Origin: Paenibacillus_S sp043945595
GTDB lineage: Bacteria > Bacillota > Bacilli > Paenibacillales > NBRC-103111
DNA: 64,000 nt
Assembly: GCF_043945595.1 (NCBI RefSeq)
Contig: NZ_JBIFNP010000001.1
Coordinates: 6,324,001-6,388,000 of the forward strand
Direction of reading: 5' to 3'
Shown: positions 1-6,636 of the stretch, piece after piece
Numbering within the stretch: the stretch's first letter is position 1
Layout of the letters: every line of letters starts with the position of its first letter
Program-made: the position numbers and the translations under genes
The notes under the pieces: generated by a model
Seen by the model: only the letters and a program-made list of their open reading frames with translations
Databases searched by the model: none
What the model was told of the DNA's origin: nothing

Positions 1-197
1 CAGCCCACATCCAACACCCTGGCATCAACAGGAAGCTCCATAGCTTCAATCAGCACTTTCGATCCGTAATCCACCCCCTTTTTCGAGAATACTCCCGCAT
101 CGGTAACAAAGGTGAACTTACGCCCGCGCAGCTGTTCTTCAATTGTATGTAAATCATGCGCCACAGTCGGCTTTTGCGTATAGTAATGATTGCTCAT
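1..197 (-). CDS. Class I SAM-dependent methyltransferase, YbxB/RsmC-like (partial, C-terminus beyond window)
   Basis: Reading down from an ATG at 197, 65 codons are visible before the window edge. GGAGGTGAAT just upstream is a good ribosome binding site. The N-terminus (MSNHYYTQKPTVAHD) resembles the YbxB/RsmC family of methyltransferases that modify rRNA bases. The visible part ends in VLDVGC, the start of SAM-binding motif I. In Bacillus the ybxB gene sits exactly here, between rplL and rpoB, so position supports the call. The catalytic motif lies outside the window, so the substrate (probably a 16S rRNA guanine) is inferred from the family only. Confidence 0.8.
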   Translation of the reverse strand, partial: MSNHYYTQKPTVAHDLHTIEEQLRGRKFTFVTDAGVFSKKGVDYGSKVLIEAMELPVDARVLDVG

Positions 198-275
198 TGG
201 ATTCACCTCCCACCTCGTTTCCGGCGATACTTTCCGTCCGTCACCTTCCGCTAAAATTACCCGATCAATAAACAA

Positions 276-309
276 GGAAAACCCCCTGAAGTATAGGCTC
301 CAAGGGGTC
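276..309 (-). terminator. Hairpin after rplL, partial terminator or attenuator
   Basis: On the minus strand ACCCCTTG and CAGGGGGT form a stem around a 12-base loop, followed by a short TTTT run. The T-run is weak. This fits a partial terminator between the ribosomal protein genes and the downstream ybxB-rpoB part, which usually needs lower expression than rplJL. Confidence 0.5.
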
Positions 310-325
310 TTTGGGGTAATTAAAA

Positions 326-688
326 TTACTTCACTTCTACAACTGCGCCAGCTTCTTCAAGCTTAGCTTTAACTGCATCAGCGTCTTCTTTACCCACTTT
401 TTCTTTGATCGGTTTTGGTGCGCCGTCTACCAAGTCTTTAGCTTCTTTCAAGCCAAGACCAGTGATTTCGCGAACAACTTTGATAACGTTGATTTTGGAA
501 GCACCAGCGCTAGTCAAGATTACGTCGAACTCAGTTTGCTCAGCAACTTCTGCTGCGCCGCCGCCAGCTACAACAGCTACAGGAGCTGCAGCAGTTACGC
601 CGAATTCTTCTTCGATTGCTTTAACCAGATCGTTCAGTTCCAAAACAGTCATACCTTTAATTGCTTCCAAGATTTGCTCTTTACTCAT
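326..688 (-). CDS. rplL: 50S ribosomal protein L7/L12
   Basis: This 120-residue acidic protein has the standard L7/L12 architecture. There is an N-terminal dimerisation domain, an Ala/Gly/Val-rich hinge at about residues 35-50 and a C-terminal domain ending VVEVK. It forms the multimeric ribosomal stalk that recruits the translational GTPases and binds the ribosome through L10. The gene lies 64 bases after rplJ and is presumably cotranscribed with it under the L10 leader. It is preceded by a good Shine-Dalgarno sequence (TGGAGG). Length and sequence are normal for the family. Confidence 0.98.
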   Translation of the reverse strand: MSKEQILEAIKGMTVLELNDLVKAIEEEFGVTAAAPVAVVAGGGAAEVAEQTEFDVILTSAGASKINVIKVVREITGLGLKEAKDLVDGAPKPIKEKVGKEDADAVKAKLEEAGAVVEVK

Positions 689-752
689 GGTATATAAACC
701 TCCATTAATTTTAGTTGTATGGTCTTGCTAATCAATCTAAACGCAGACAAGA

Positions 753-1265
753 TTAAGCTTCTTGTGCGCCGCCTTCTTGCTTCTCGGACACAGCTTTAAC
801 CGCAAGGGCGAAGTTGCGAACAGGAGCTTGAAGAACGCTGAGCAACATGGAAAGCAAACCTTCTCTGGAAGGAAGCTCAGCCAGTGCTTTGATTTGATCA
901 AAGTCAACGACTTTACCTTCTACCACGCCTGCTTTAACGCTCAGATGTTCATTTTTCTTTGCGAAAGCCGTCAAGATTTTCGCTGGAGCAATGATATCAT
1001 CTTTACTGAATGCGATGGCTGTAGGACCAGTCAAATGTTCATCCAGTGCAGTCAATTCAGCGCTCGCAGTTGCGCGTCTAGCCAAAGTGTTTTTCAATAC
1101 TTGGAACTCTACGCCTGCTTCGCGAAGTTGTTTACGAAGCTCAGTTACTTGAGCCACATTCAAACCACGGTAGTCCGCAACGATAGTGCAGGAGCTGCCT
1201 TTCAGCTTCTCCGTTACTTCTGCAACCTGTTGAGATTTAAGCTCGATTGTTTTTGCGTTTGCCAT
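753..1265 (-). CDS. rplJ: 50S ribosomal protein L10
   Basis: The product is 170 residues and anchors the L7/L12 stalk to 23S rRNA. Typical L10 segments are visible: DYRGLNVAQVTELRKQLR near residues 30-50, then LTGPTAIAFS, and LPSREGLLSMLLSVLQAPVR near the C-terminus. An in-frame ATG exists 12 codons upstream, but the start at 1265 (MANAKTIEL) has AGGAGGTG at the right distance and matches the family N-terminus. The gene is followed by rplL and preceded by an L10-type autoregulatory leader, so excess L10 probably represses the pair. Confidence 0.97.
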   Translation of the reverse strand: MANAKTIELKSQQVAEVTEKLKGSSCTIVADYRGLNVAQVTELRKQLREAGVEFQVLKNTLARRATASAELTALDEHLTGPTAIAFSKDDIIAPAKILTAFAKKNEHLSVKAGVVEGKVVDFDQIKALAELPSREGLLSMLLSVLQAPVRNFALAVKAVSEKQEGGAQEA

Positions 1266-1384
1266 TTTTGCACCTCCTATGTGCTTTCGCGCGGAAAGCA
1301 TTTTACAAAACTAATTCAATTCCCTAACGGGAAGACAATACTCGATCGATCAACTTATCTCGTAAAGCGCTGCGAGGGTCTCCC

Positions 1385-1525
1385 ATAAAAAGCAGAAATG
1401 CCTTCGCAGACACTGCGAAGGCATGATGATTTCACATAATCTTTGTACGTGCAAAGAAAAGGATCTATATCATAACACCTCGGCGGGATATTAAGCTCCA
1501 GTGGAGCACCTGCTGTCTACGGTAA
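1385..1525 (-). promoter_or_regulatory. Ribosomal protein L10 leader with attenuator hairpin
   Basis: The minus strand carries the conserved L10-leader elements CCGTAGACAGCAGGTGC and TTAATATCCCGCCGAGG. These are followed by a strong hairpin (TGCCTTCGCAG pairing with CTGCGAAGGCA, at 1399-1423) and the run TGCTTTTTAT. In this RNA family the L10-L12 complex binds the kink-turn region of the leader to reduce rplJL expression. The terminator-like hairpin suggests the control includes premature termination. It lies between rplA and rplJ, as expected. Confidence 0.9.
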
Positions 1526-1594
1526 GTCATATTCGTTTGTCAACTTAGATAGATTAGCATGCGTGACTGTAAAAGTCAACTGCCAAGCTTATCC

Positions 1595-2287
1595 TTATCT
1601 AAAGGTTTGTACGTTTACACGGGCAGCTGGACCCATCGTCGAGGAAACAGCGATGTTCTTCAGGTATACACCTTTAGCAGCCGCAGGTTTCGCACGGTTC
1701 AAAGCATCCACCAAAGCGCGGAAGTTGTCAGCCAGCTTCTCTGCATCAAAGGATACTTTACCGATAGGAGCATGGATTTGACCAGCCTTATCCAGACGGT
1801 ATTCGATTTTACCAGCCTTAATCTCTTGAACTGCTTTTGTTACATCAAATGTAACAGTACCAGCTTTAGGATTCGGCATCAAACCTTTACCACCCAAAAT
1901 ACGGCCCAGTTTACCCACTTCACTCATCATGTCCGGTGTCGCTACGCACACGTCAAAGTCGAACCAACCTTGTTGGATCTTGTTGATCATGTCTTGATCG
2001 CCTACGAAATCAGCACCTGCCGCTTCCGCTTCTTTAGCTTTTTCGCCTTTAGCGAATACAAGGACACGCTTCGTTTTACCAGTACCGTGAGGCAATACAA
2101 CAACGCCACGAACGGCTTGGTCTTGTTTACGAGGGTCTACACCCAAACGAACTGCTACTTCAACGGTTTCGTCGAATTTTGCAGTCGCTGCTTTTTTTAC
2201 AAGCTCAATCGCTTCTGCCGGCTCATAAAGAGCTTCAGGATTGACAAGCTTAGCAGCTTCAAGATATTTCTTACCGTGTTTAGCCAC
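1595..2287 (-). CDS. rplA: 50S ribosomal protein L1
   Basis: L1 is the mobile arm protein at the ribosomal E site and, in many bacteria, a translational repressor of its own operon. I start it at the GTG at 2287, because GGAGGAA lies eight bases upstream and the N-terminus (VAKHGKKYLEAAKLV) matches the family. This gives 230 residues. Hallmark stretches such as DPRKQDQAVRG, LPHGTGKTKRVLVFAKG and KGLMPNPKAGTVTF are present. One oddity is GGKGLMPNP where most L1 proteins read GPKGLMPNP. Two tandem hairpins lie directly upstream in the rplK-rplA gap and may be its own binding target. Confidence 0.97.
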   Translation of the reverse strand: MAKHGKKYLEAAKLVNPEALYEPAEAIELVKKAATAKFDETVEVAVRLGVDPRKQDQAVRGVVVLPHGTGKTKRVLVFAKGEKAKEAEAAGADFVGDQDMINKIQQGWFDFDVCVATPDMMSEVGKLGRILGGKGLMPNPKAGTVTFDVTKAVQEIKAGKIEYRLDKAGQIHAPIGKVSFDAEKLADNFRALVDALNRAKPAAAKGVYLKNIAVSSTMGPAARVNVQTFR

Positions 2288-2328
2288 TTCTTTCTTCCTC
2301 CTTTGTGGTATTAGCGGAATATCCTCCC

Positions 2329-2419
2329 ACTGGTAGTGTAACCGTTGCATTATGCGAAGCAATGCCGGTTATCACTGGCAGCGCAACTATTACATTGTGC
2401 AGAGCAAATGTCAGTTATC
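2329..2419 (-). repeat. Tandem pair of 45-46 base covarying hairpins upstream of rplA
   Basis: Two adjacent direct repeats (2374-2419 read first, then 2329-2373) differ mostly by transitions. Each folds the same way: a lower 5-bp stem (AACTG/TAGTT in one, AACCG/CGGTT in the other), a two-base AA bulge on the 3' side, an upper 5-bp stem (ACATT/AATGT versus GCATT/AATGC) and a small TGC/GCA-closed loop. Two pairs change in a compensatory way and one becomes a wobble. This points to a selected RNA structure in the rplK-rplA gap, possibly an L1 autoregulatory site. Confidence 0.7.
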
Positions 2420-2489
2420 GCTGAATATACAACCATCAATCAGGCATGGCCGGAATGGTTGCTATACAAAACAGACGTAATCGCAGAAA

Positions 2490-2915
2490 TTAGTCCTCGA
2501 TTACTACGCCCATGCTACGAGCTGTACCTTCGATCATACGCATTGCAGCCTCAACGGAAGCAGCGTTCAGGTCAGGCATTTTTTGTTCAGCGATTTCGCG
2601 AACAGTAGCACGTTTAACAGTTGCAACTTTCTTTTTGTTAGGCTCGCCGGAACCTTTCTCGATCTTAGCAGCAACACGCAGCAATACAGCAGCCGGTGGA
2701 GTTTTGGTAATGAACGTGAAAGAACGGTCCTCGAACACGGAGATTTCAACAGGGATAATCAAACCTGCTTGATCAGCTGTACGAGCGTTGAACTCTTTAC
2801 AAAAAGCCATGATGTTAACACCTGCTTGACCCAAAGCCGGACCAATCGGAGGCGCCGGATTCGCTTTACCAGCAGGAACCTGTAGTTTAACAACCTTGAT
2901 AACCTTTTTTGCCAT
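2490..2915 (-). CDS. rplK: 50S ribosomal protein L11
   Basis: This 141-residue protein has the conserved L11 N-terminus, with KLQVPAGKANPAPPIGPALGQAGVNIM. That segment is the proline-rich N-domain near the GTPase-associated centre. The C-terminal domain, which binds 23S rRNA, includes GTARSMGVV. L11 is also needed for RelA activation in stringent responses of other bacteria. It lies 41 bases after nusG and about 200 bases before rplA, in the usual nusG-rplK-rplA order. The ribosome binding site is AGGGGGTG. Confidence 0.98.
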   Translation of the reverse strand: MAKKVIKVVKLQVPAGKANPAPPIGPALGQAGVNIMAFCKEFNARTADQAGLIIPVEISVFEDRSFTFITKTPPAAVLLRVAAKIEKGSGEPNKKKVATVKRATVREIAEQKMPDLNAASVEAAMRMIEGTARSMGVVIED

Positions 2916-2956
2916 TGTGTGACACCCCCTTGCATGTAGTGTGGGCTACGCGATTC

Positions 2957-3505
2957 TTAAAGTTTTTCCACCTGATGATAGTCCAACTCCAGAGGCGTCT
3001 CCCGGCCGAACATGTTCACGTGTACCTTCAGCTTGGCTTTGTCGACAAGAATTTCTTCTACCGAACCGACAAAATTCGCAAAAGGGCCCACTTTAACACG
3101 AACGGTTTCTTTCAGATCGAAGTCAATCTTCGGTTTAGGTTCTTCCATACCCATATGCTTGAGAATGGACTCCACTTCATCAGGGAGCAGTGCGGTCGGC
3201 TTGGAGCCAGAACCTGTCGATCCGACAAATCCCGTCACGCCCGGCGTATTGCGCACAACATACCACGAGTCATCGGTTTGAATCATTTCGACCAAAACAT
3301 AACCCGGATATACTTTACGCATAACCGTCTTCTTCTTGCCGTCCTTATTCACCAGCTCCTCTTCCATAGGAACCAGAACGCGGAAGATCTTGTCCTTCAT
3401 GTCCATTGATTCAACGCGCTTTTCCAAGTTCGCCTTGACCTTATTCTCATACCCGGAATAGGTATGCACGACGTACCATCTTTTTTCCATTTCCATATCA
3501 GCCAC
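2957..3505 (-). CDS. nusG: Transcription termination/antitermination factor NusG
   Basis: NusG binds the RNA polymerase clamp and modulates pausing, termination and coupling to translation. The protein shows the NGN domain (KRWYVVHTYSGYENKVK) and a C-terminal KOW motif (VKVGPFANFVGSVEEI), ending in the family-typical NMFGRETPLELDYHQVEKL. The first possible start is a GTG at 3505, with GGGAG upstream. An ATG at 3496 with AGGTGG upstream is about equally plausible and would shorten the protein by three residues. It follows secE by 12 bases, and secE-nusG is a near-universal pair. Confidence 0.97.
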   Translation of the reverse strand: MADMEMEKRWYVVHTYSGYENKVKANLEKRVESMDMKDKIFRVLVPMEEELVNKDGKKKTVMRKVYPGYVLVEMIQTDDSWYVVRNTPGVTGFVGSTGSGSKPTALLPDEVESILKHMGMEEPKPKIDFDLKETVRVKVGPFANFVGSVEEILVDKAKLKVHVNMFGRETPLELDYHQVEKL

Positions 3506-3517
3506 CTACACTCCCGC

Positions 3518-3730
3518 TTATTTGAAAACAAGACGAAGCAGCTCAGAAATACCCAAATCAAGTACGTAGAAGTAAATGGTCACGAAGGCAACCGTGAAGA
3601 GTACAACCAGCGTATAGCTGATGAGCTCTTTACGACTTGGCCATTTCACTTTCTTTAATTCGGACCAGCTGTCCGTAAAATAAGAAAATGTGTTGCCGAA
3701 TCCCTGCTTCATCCTTGCCAAAAAGGACAC
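3518..3730 (-). CDS. secE: Preprotein translocase subunit SecE
   Basis: A 70-residue single-span membrane protein. The cytosolic amphipathic segment contains the conserved ELKKVKWPSRKEL, followed by one transmembrane helix (about residues 38-60). SecE clamps SecY in the SecYEG translocon. It is essential, and its position between rpmG and nusG is conserved. The short, one-helix form is typical of Firmicutes. Confidence 0.97.
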   Translation of the reverse strand: MSFLARMKQGFGNTFSYFTDSWSELKKVKWPSRKELISYTLVVLFTVAFVTIYFYVLDLGISELLRLVFK

Positions 3731-3748
3731 AACTACACCTCCAAAAAG

Positions 3749-3898
3749 CTACCTAGTTTCGCGATGAGCGGTATGTTCATTGCAAAACCTGCAAAACTTC
3801 TTCAACTCCATGCGGTCTGGATGGTTGCGCTTATTTTTATTGGACGTATAGTTTCTTTGCTTGCAGTTCGTGCACGCTAACGTGATAATAACCCGCAT
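3749..3898 (-). CDS. rpmG: 50S ribosomal protein L33
   Basis: A 49-codon gene reading MRVIITLACTNCKQRNYTS and ending CNEHTAHRETR. Four cysteines in two pairs (CTNC and CRFC) mark the zinc-binding form of L33. AGGAGGTG precedes the ATG at 3898. It is the first gene of the rpmG-secE-nusG unit, downstream of a strong sigma-A promoter at 3989-4017. The short length is normal for L33. Confidence 0.96.
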   Translation of the reverse strand: MRVIITLACTNCKQRNYTSNKNKRNHPDRMELKKFCRFCNEHTAHRETR

Positions 3899-3952
3899 GA
3901 TGTACACCTCCTACGGACCAGCCTCAAATTTTTGAAAACCTTAAAGGTTCAG

Positions 3953-3979
3953 CAAAAAAACGCCTTACAGTTTTAAGGC
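3953..3979 (-). terminator. Terminator-like hairpin at the very start of the rpmG-secE-nusG transcript
   Basis: GCCTTA and TAAGGC form a 6-bp stem around a 6-base loop, followed by G and seven T residues on the minus strand. The hairpin starts only a few bases after the predicted transcription start of the promoter at 3989-4017. It may act as an attenuator or as a structured 5' end. Confidence 0.55.
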
Positions 3980-3988
3980 TACCTGAAT

Positions 3989-4017
3989 ACTTTAGCATAA
4001 CGCTAGTAGTGTGTCAA
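3989..4017 (-). promoter_or_regulatory. Sigma-A promoter for rpmG-secE-nusG
   Basis: The minus strand has TTGACA (4017-4012), a 17-base spacer and TAAAGT (3994-3989). The predicted start is near 3982, about 85 bases before the rpmG ATG. Confidence 0.8.
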
Positions 4018-4092
4018 GGAGAACCTATGAATATAGCCCGCTCATCTATACGACCAGTATTAACCTAGAACTAGGCGAATAAACGTTTCGAC

Positions 4093-4131
4093 AAAAAATA
4101 AAGCACCTCCGCATACCCGCGAAAAGGTGCC
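4093..4131 (-). terminator. Terminator after sigH
   Basis: On the minus strand GCACCT and AGGTGC enclose a GC-rich loop and are followed by TTTATTTTTT. It begins just after the sigH stop codon and separates sigH from the rpmG promoter. Confidence 0.8.
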
Positions 4132-4135
4132 GTTC

Positions 4136-4780
4136 TTATGCATCTCTAACTTCCAAATACCGTTCGAGCTTTCGCTTGACCCGCTGAAGCGCATTGTCTA
4201 TCGACTTCACATGCCGGTCCAAATCTACCGCAATCTCCTGATAGGAGCGTCCGTCCAAATAGAGCATGAGTACCCTTCGCTCCAAGTCGCTGAGAATCTC
4301 GCCCATTTTATCTTCCAGCCCGCTGAATTCCTCTTGATTGATAATCAGCTCTTCCGGATCGGTTACCCGGGAACCGCAGATGACATCAAGAAGCGTACGG
4401 TCGGAATCTTCATCGTAAATAGGCTTGTCCAGCGATACGTAGGAATTCAAAGGAATATGCTTTTGGCGGGTGGCGGTTTTAATGGCCGTAATGATCTGAC
4501 GAGTGATGCAAAGCTCAGCAAAGGCTTTAAAGGAAGCCAGCTTATCGCCGCGAAAGTCCCGGATCGATTTATATAAACCTATCATTCCTTCTTGTACGAT
4601 ATCTTCCCTGTCGGCTCCTATCAGAAAATAGGAGCGTGCCTTGGCACGGACGAAGTTCTTGTACTTGTTAATCAAGTACTCCAGTGCGTCGCTATCCCCG
4701 TCGCGGACCGCTTCCACAATGTCTTCATCTGCCTTGAGGTCATATTCGTACATTCTCAACTCTTTGAGGTCGACACTCAC
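4136..4780 (-). CDS. sigH: RNA polymerase sigma-H factor (early sporulation/transition state)
   Basis: Sigma-H directs early sporulation, competence and transition-phase genes. The core from YLINKYKNFVRAKARSYFLIGADREDIVQEGMIGLYKSIRDF (region 2) to RSYQEIAVDLDRHVKSIDNALQRVKRKLERYL (region 4) is very close to Bacillus SigH. The GTG at 4780, with GGAGGG seven bases upstream, gives 214 residues, the family size. Longer upstream in-frame extensions lack similarity and a ribosome binding site. A clear sigma-A promoter lies at 4858-4887 and a terminator follows, so it can be transcribed alone. It follows rae1 as in Bacillus. Confidence 0.96.
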   Translation of the reverse strand: MSVDLKELRMYEYDLKADEDIVEAVRDGDSDALEYLINKYKNFVRAKARSYFLIGADREDIVQEGMIGLYKSIRDFRGDKLASFKAFAELCITRQIITAIKTATRQKHIPLNSYVSLDKPIYDEDSDRTLLDVICGSRVTDPEELIINQEEFSGLEDKMGEILSDLERRVLMLYLDGRSYQEIAVDLDRHVKSIDNALQRVKRKLERYLEVRDA

Positions 4781-4857
4781 CAACAATCCCTCCGGCCCGG
4801 CAAGACTACCTTCCTTGTGCATGGCTCTTCCCTGATACACGTTGAAAAGATACGATA

Positions 4858-4887
4858 AGTATACATTATGTAATCTATTATCGTCAA
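4858..4887 (-). promoter_or_regulatory. Sigma-A promoter for sigH
   Basis: TTGACG (4887-4882), an 18-base spacer and TATACT (4863-4858) on the minus strand. It lies about 80 bases before the sigH GTG, in the AT-rich gap after rae1. In Bacillus the equivalent promoter is repressed by AbrB; no such site was identified here. Confidence 0.75.
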
Positions 4888-4924
4888 CCAAATTCCAGCC
4901 GTCCAAAGCTTGCTAATCCATATA

Positions 4925-5440
4925 TTACTGGCCTCTGCGCCACTTTTCGAACAGGCCCTTGACTTCGCCGGACAGCTTGCTGTCGAATGTGTTTCTGCGG
5001 CTTTCCGGCTTTTCCTCGATCTTGTGCTGAATGTCCCGCTTCACCTGACCAACCTTAACGAGCAGCTCTCCGGCCGGTACCCGGAAGGCGCCCTTGCCGA
5101 AGATAACATGCTGCTCGGTCATGTCGGAGGTCGCGACGTAAATCTGCTTACGCCGTCCGATATTTTCCGTAACCAGCCGCTCGATCAATTCGTCGGCGGT
5201 TTCTTTTTCCTTCGTGTAGTAGATGCGAAGCTTGTTCTGCACATATTTGCCGCCCAGCCCTGGGACGTAATAGGCGTCAAAAACGAGCAGCACCTTCGTT
5301 CCCGAGAAGGACTGATATTCAGCCAATTGCTGAATCAGTCTGTCCCTCGCTTCTTCCAAGCTAATATCTTTTAACTTCTGCAGTTCCGGCCAGGCACCGA
5401 TAATATTATAACCGTCTACTATAAGAATTTCCTGGATCAT
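4925..5440 (-). CDS. rae1: Ribosome-associated endoribonuclease Rae1 (YacP, NYN domain)
   Basis: This 171-residue protein opens with ILIVDGYNIIGAWPEL, the conserved acidic first strand of NYN/PIN-like nucleases. Further conserved parts are VLLVFDAYYVPG and YVATSDMTEQHVIFG. In Bacillus, Rae1 enters the ribosomal A site and cleaves mRNA during translation. The C-terminal region is basic and charged (KPESRRNTF, KWRRGQ). It lies 12 bases after rlmB within the cysE-cysS-mrnC-rlmB-rae1 string, the same order as in Bacillus. Confidence 0.92.
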   Translation of the reverse strand: MIQEILIVDGYNIIGAWPELQKLKDISLEEARDRLIQQLAEYQSFSGTKVLLVFDAYYVPGLGGKYVQNKLRIYYTKEKETADELIERLVTENIGRRKQIYVATSDMTEQHVIFGKGAFRVPAGELLVKVGQVKRDIQHKIEEKPESRRNTFDSKLSGEVKGLFEKWRRGQ

Positions 5441-5452
5441 CCGGTGGTCCGT

Positions 5453-6193
5453 CTATTTCGCGGCGATCCGTTGGCGTACTACCTCATACATAAGCACGGA
5501 TGCCGCCACCGATGCGTTCAATGAATTGATTTGCCCGAACATCGGAAGCTTCAGCAGAAAGTCGCACTTCTCCTTGATTAAACGGCCCATCCCTTTGTTC
5601 TCATTGCCGATAACAATGGCCAGCGGCATATTCAGATTGGTTTGGAATACCGGCTGGCTTGCCGCCACATCGGTACCGGCCACCCAAACGCCCCGCTCCT
5701 TGAGCTGTTCGATCGTCTGCGCAAGATTGGTCACGCGGGCGACCGGGACGTATTCCACCGCGCCTGCCGACGTTTTGGATACGGTTGCCGTCAAACCGAC
5801 GGATCGGCGCTTGGGGATAATAACCCCATGCACGCCGGTACAGTCGGCGGAACGTAAAATTGATCCCAAATTGTGCGGATCCTCAATCTCGTCCAGTATC
5901 AGAATGAAAGGCTCCTCCCCGCGGCTCTGGGCCCGTGCCAGGATGTCCTCCACTTCTACGTAATCATATGCAGCAACCTGCGCTACGACGCCCTGATGCT
6001 GCACGTTTTCAACCATCTGATCCAGCTTGCGCTTGTCCGCAAACTGGACGATAATACCGTTTTGCTTAGCTTCTGCAACGATAGGCTGCGTCAGCTGTTT
6101 TTGCGCATTTTCGGCAATCCAAATTTTATTAATCGTTCGTCCCGAACGTAAAGCCTCGAGCACCGAGTGCTTGCCGGCGATAAAATCTTCCAT
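5453..6193 (-). CDS. rlmB: 23S rRNA (guanosine-2'-O-)-methyltransferase RlmB, SpoU family
   Basis: A 246-residue SPOUT-family methyltransferase. An N-terminal L30e-like substrate-binding region (residues 1-80, starting MEDFIAGKHSVLEALRSG) is followed by the trefoil-knot domain. All three SpoU motifs are present: NLGSILRSADCTGV, VIGNENKGMGR and NSLNASVAASVLMYE. The E. coli enzyme methylates G2251 in the P loop of 23S rRNA. That target is assigned by family, and other SpoU proteins can act on tRNA. The gene is 14 bases from mrnC and 12 from rae1, consistent with one transcript. Confidence 0.93.
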   Translation of the reverse strand: MEDFIAGKHSVLEALRSGRTINKIWIAENAQKQLTQPIVAEAKQNGIIVQFADKRKLDQMVENVQHQGVVAQVAAYDYVEVEDILARAQSRGEEPFILILDEIEDPHNLGSILRSADCTGVHGVIIPKRRSVGLTATVSKTSAGAVEYVPVARVTNLAQTIEQLKERGVWVAGTDVAASQPVFQTNLNMPLAIVIGNENKGMGRLIKEKCDFLLKLPMFGQINSLNASVAASVLMYEVVRQRIAAK

Positions 6194-6207
6194 AGGTGTT
6201 TCTCTCC

Positions 6208-6636
6208 TTAGCCCTTATCCAGGGATAGCATTAGCAAATACTGCAATCGTTCCCACTGCTTCGTATAGTACAAATATCCAATCAAGCATTCAAAAGCCGT
6301 GCTGTGCCGATACTCCAAAATATCCGCATTTTTGGCCGAAGTGCCCGATTTTGCATTGCGGCCTCTTTTTACCATATCCGTTTCTTCTTCCGTAAGATAA
6401 GGAAGCCACACCTGAAGCGCCTTGGCCTGAGCCTTGGCCGATACATATTGTGTCGACAGCCGGTGCAAATGATTCGGGCGCTGGTTCGGAAGGGACACCA
6501 CATATTGACGGATAAATACCTCGTAAATGGCGTCCCCTATATAAGCCAGCACGATAGGACTCAGCAGTCTCGGCTCTTTGGCCGGCGGAAAGCTGAACAA
6601 ATTCAAATCGAGCGAAAACGAAGGCTGCTCTTCCAT
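6208..6636 (-). CDS. mrnC: Mini-ribonuclease III (MrnC)
   Basis: This 142-residue protein is an RNase III catalytic domain without the double-stranded RNA-binding domain. LSPIVLAYIGDAIYEVFIRQYV is the signature helix with the acidic catalytic residues. SGTSAKNADILEYRHSTAFECLIGYLY is the second conserved block. In Bacillus it trims the 3' and 5' ends of 23S rRNA precursors. Its ATG overlaps the cysS stop codon (TAATG), so the two are translationally linked. Confidence 0.95.
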   Translation of the reverse strand: MEEQPSFSLDLNLFSFPPAKEPRLLSPIVLAYIGDAIYEVFIRQYVVSLPNQRPNHLHRLSTQYVSAKAQAKALQVWLPYLTEEETDMVKRGRNAKSGTSAKNADILEYRHSTAFECLIGYLYYTKQWERLQYLLMLSLDKG

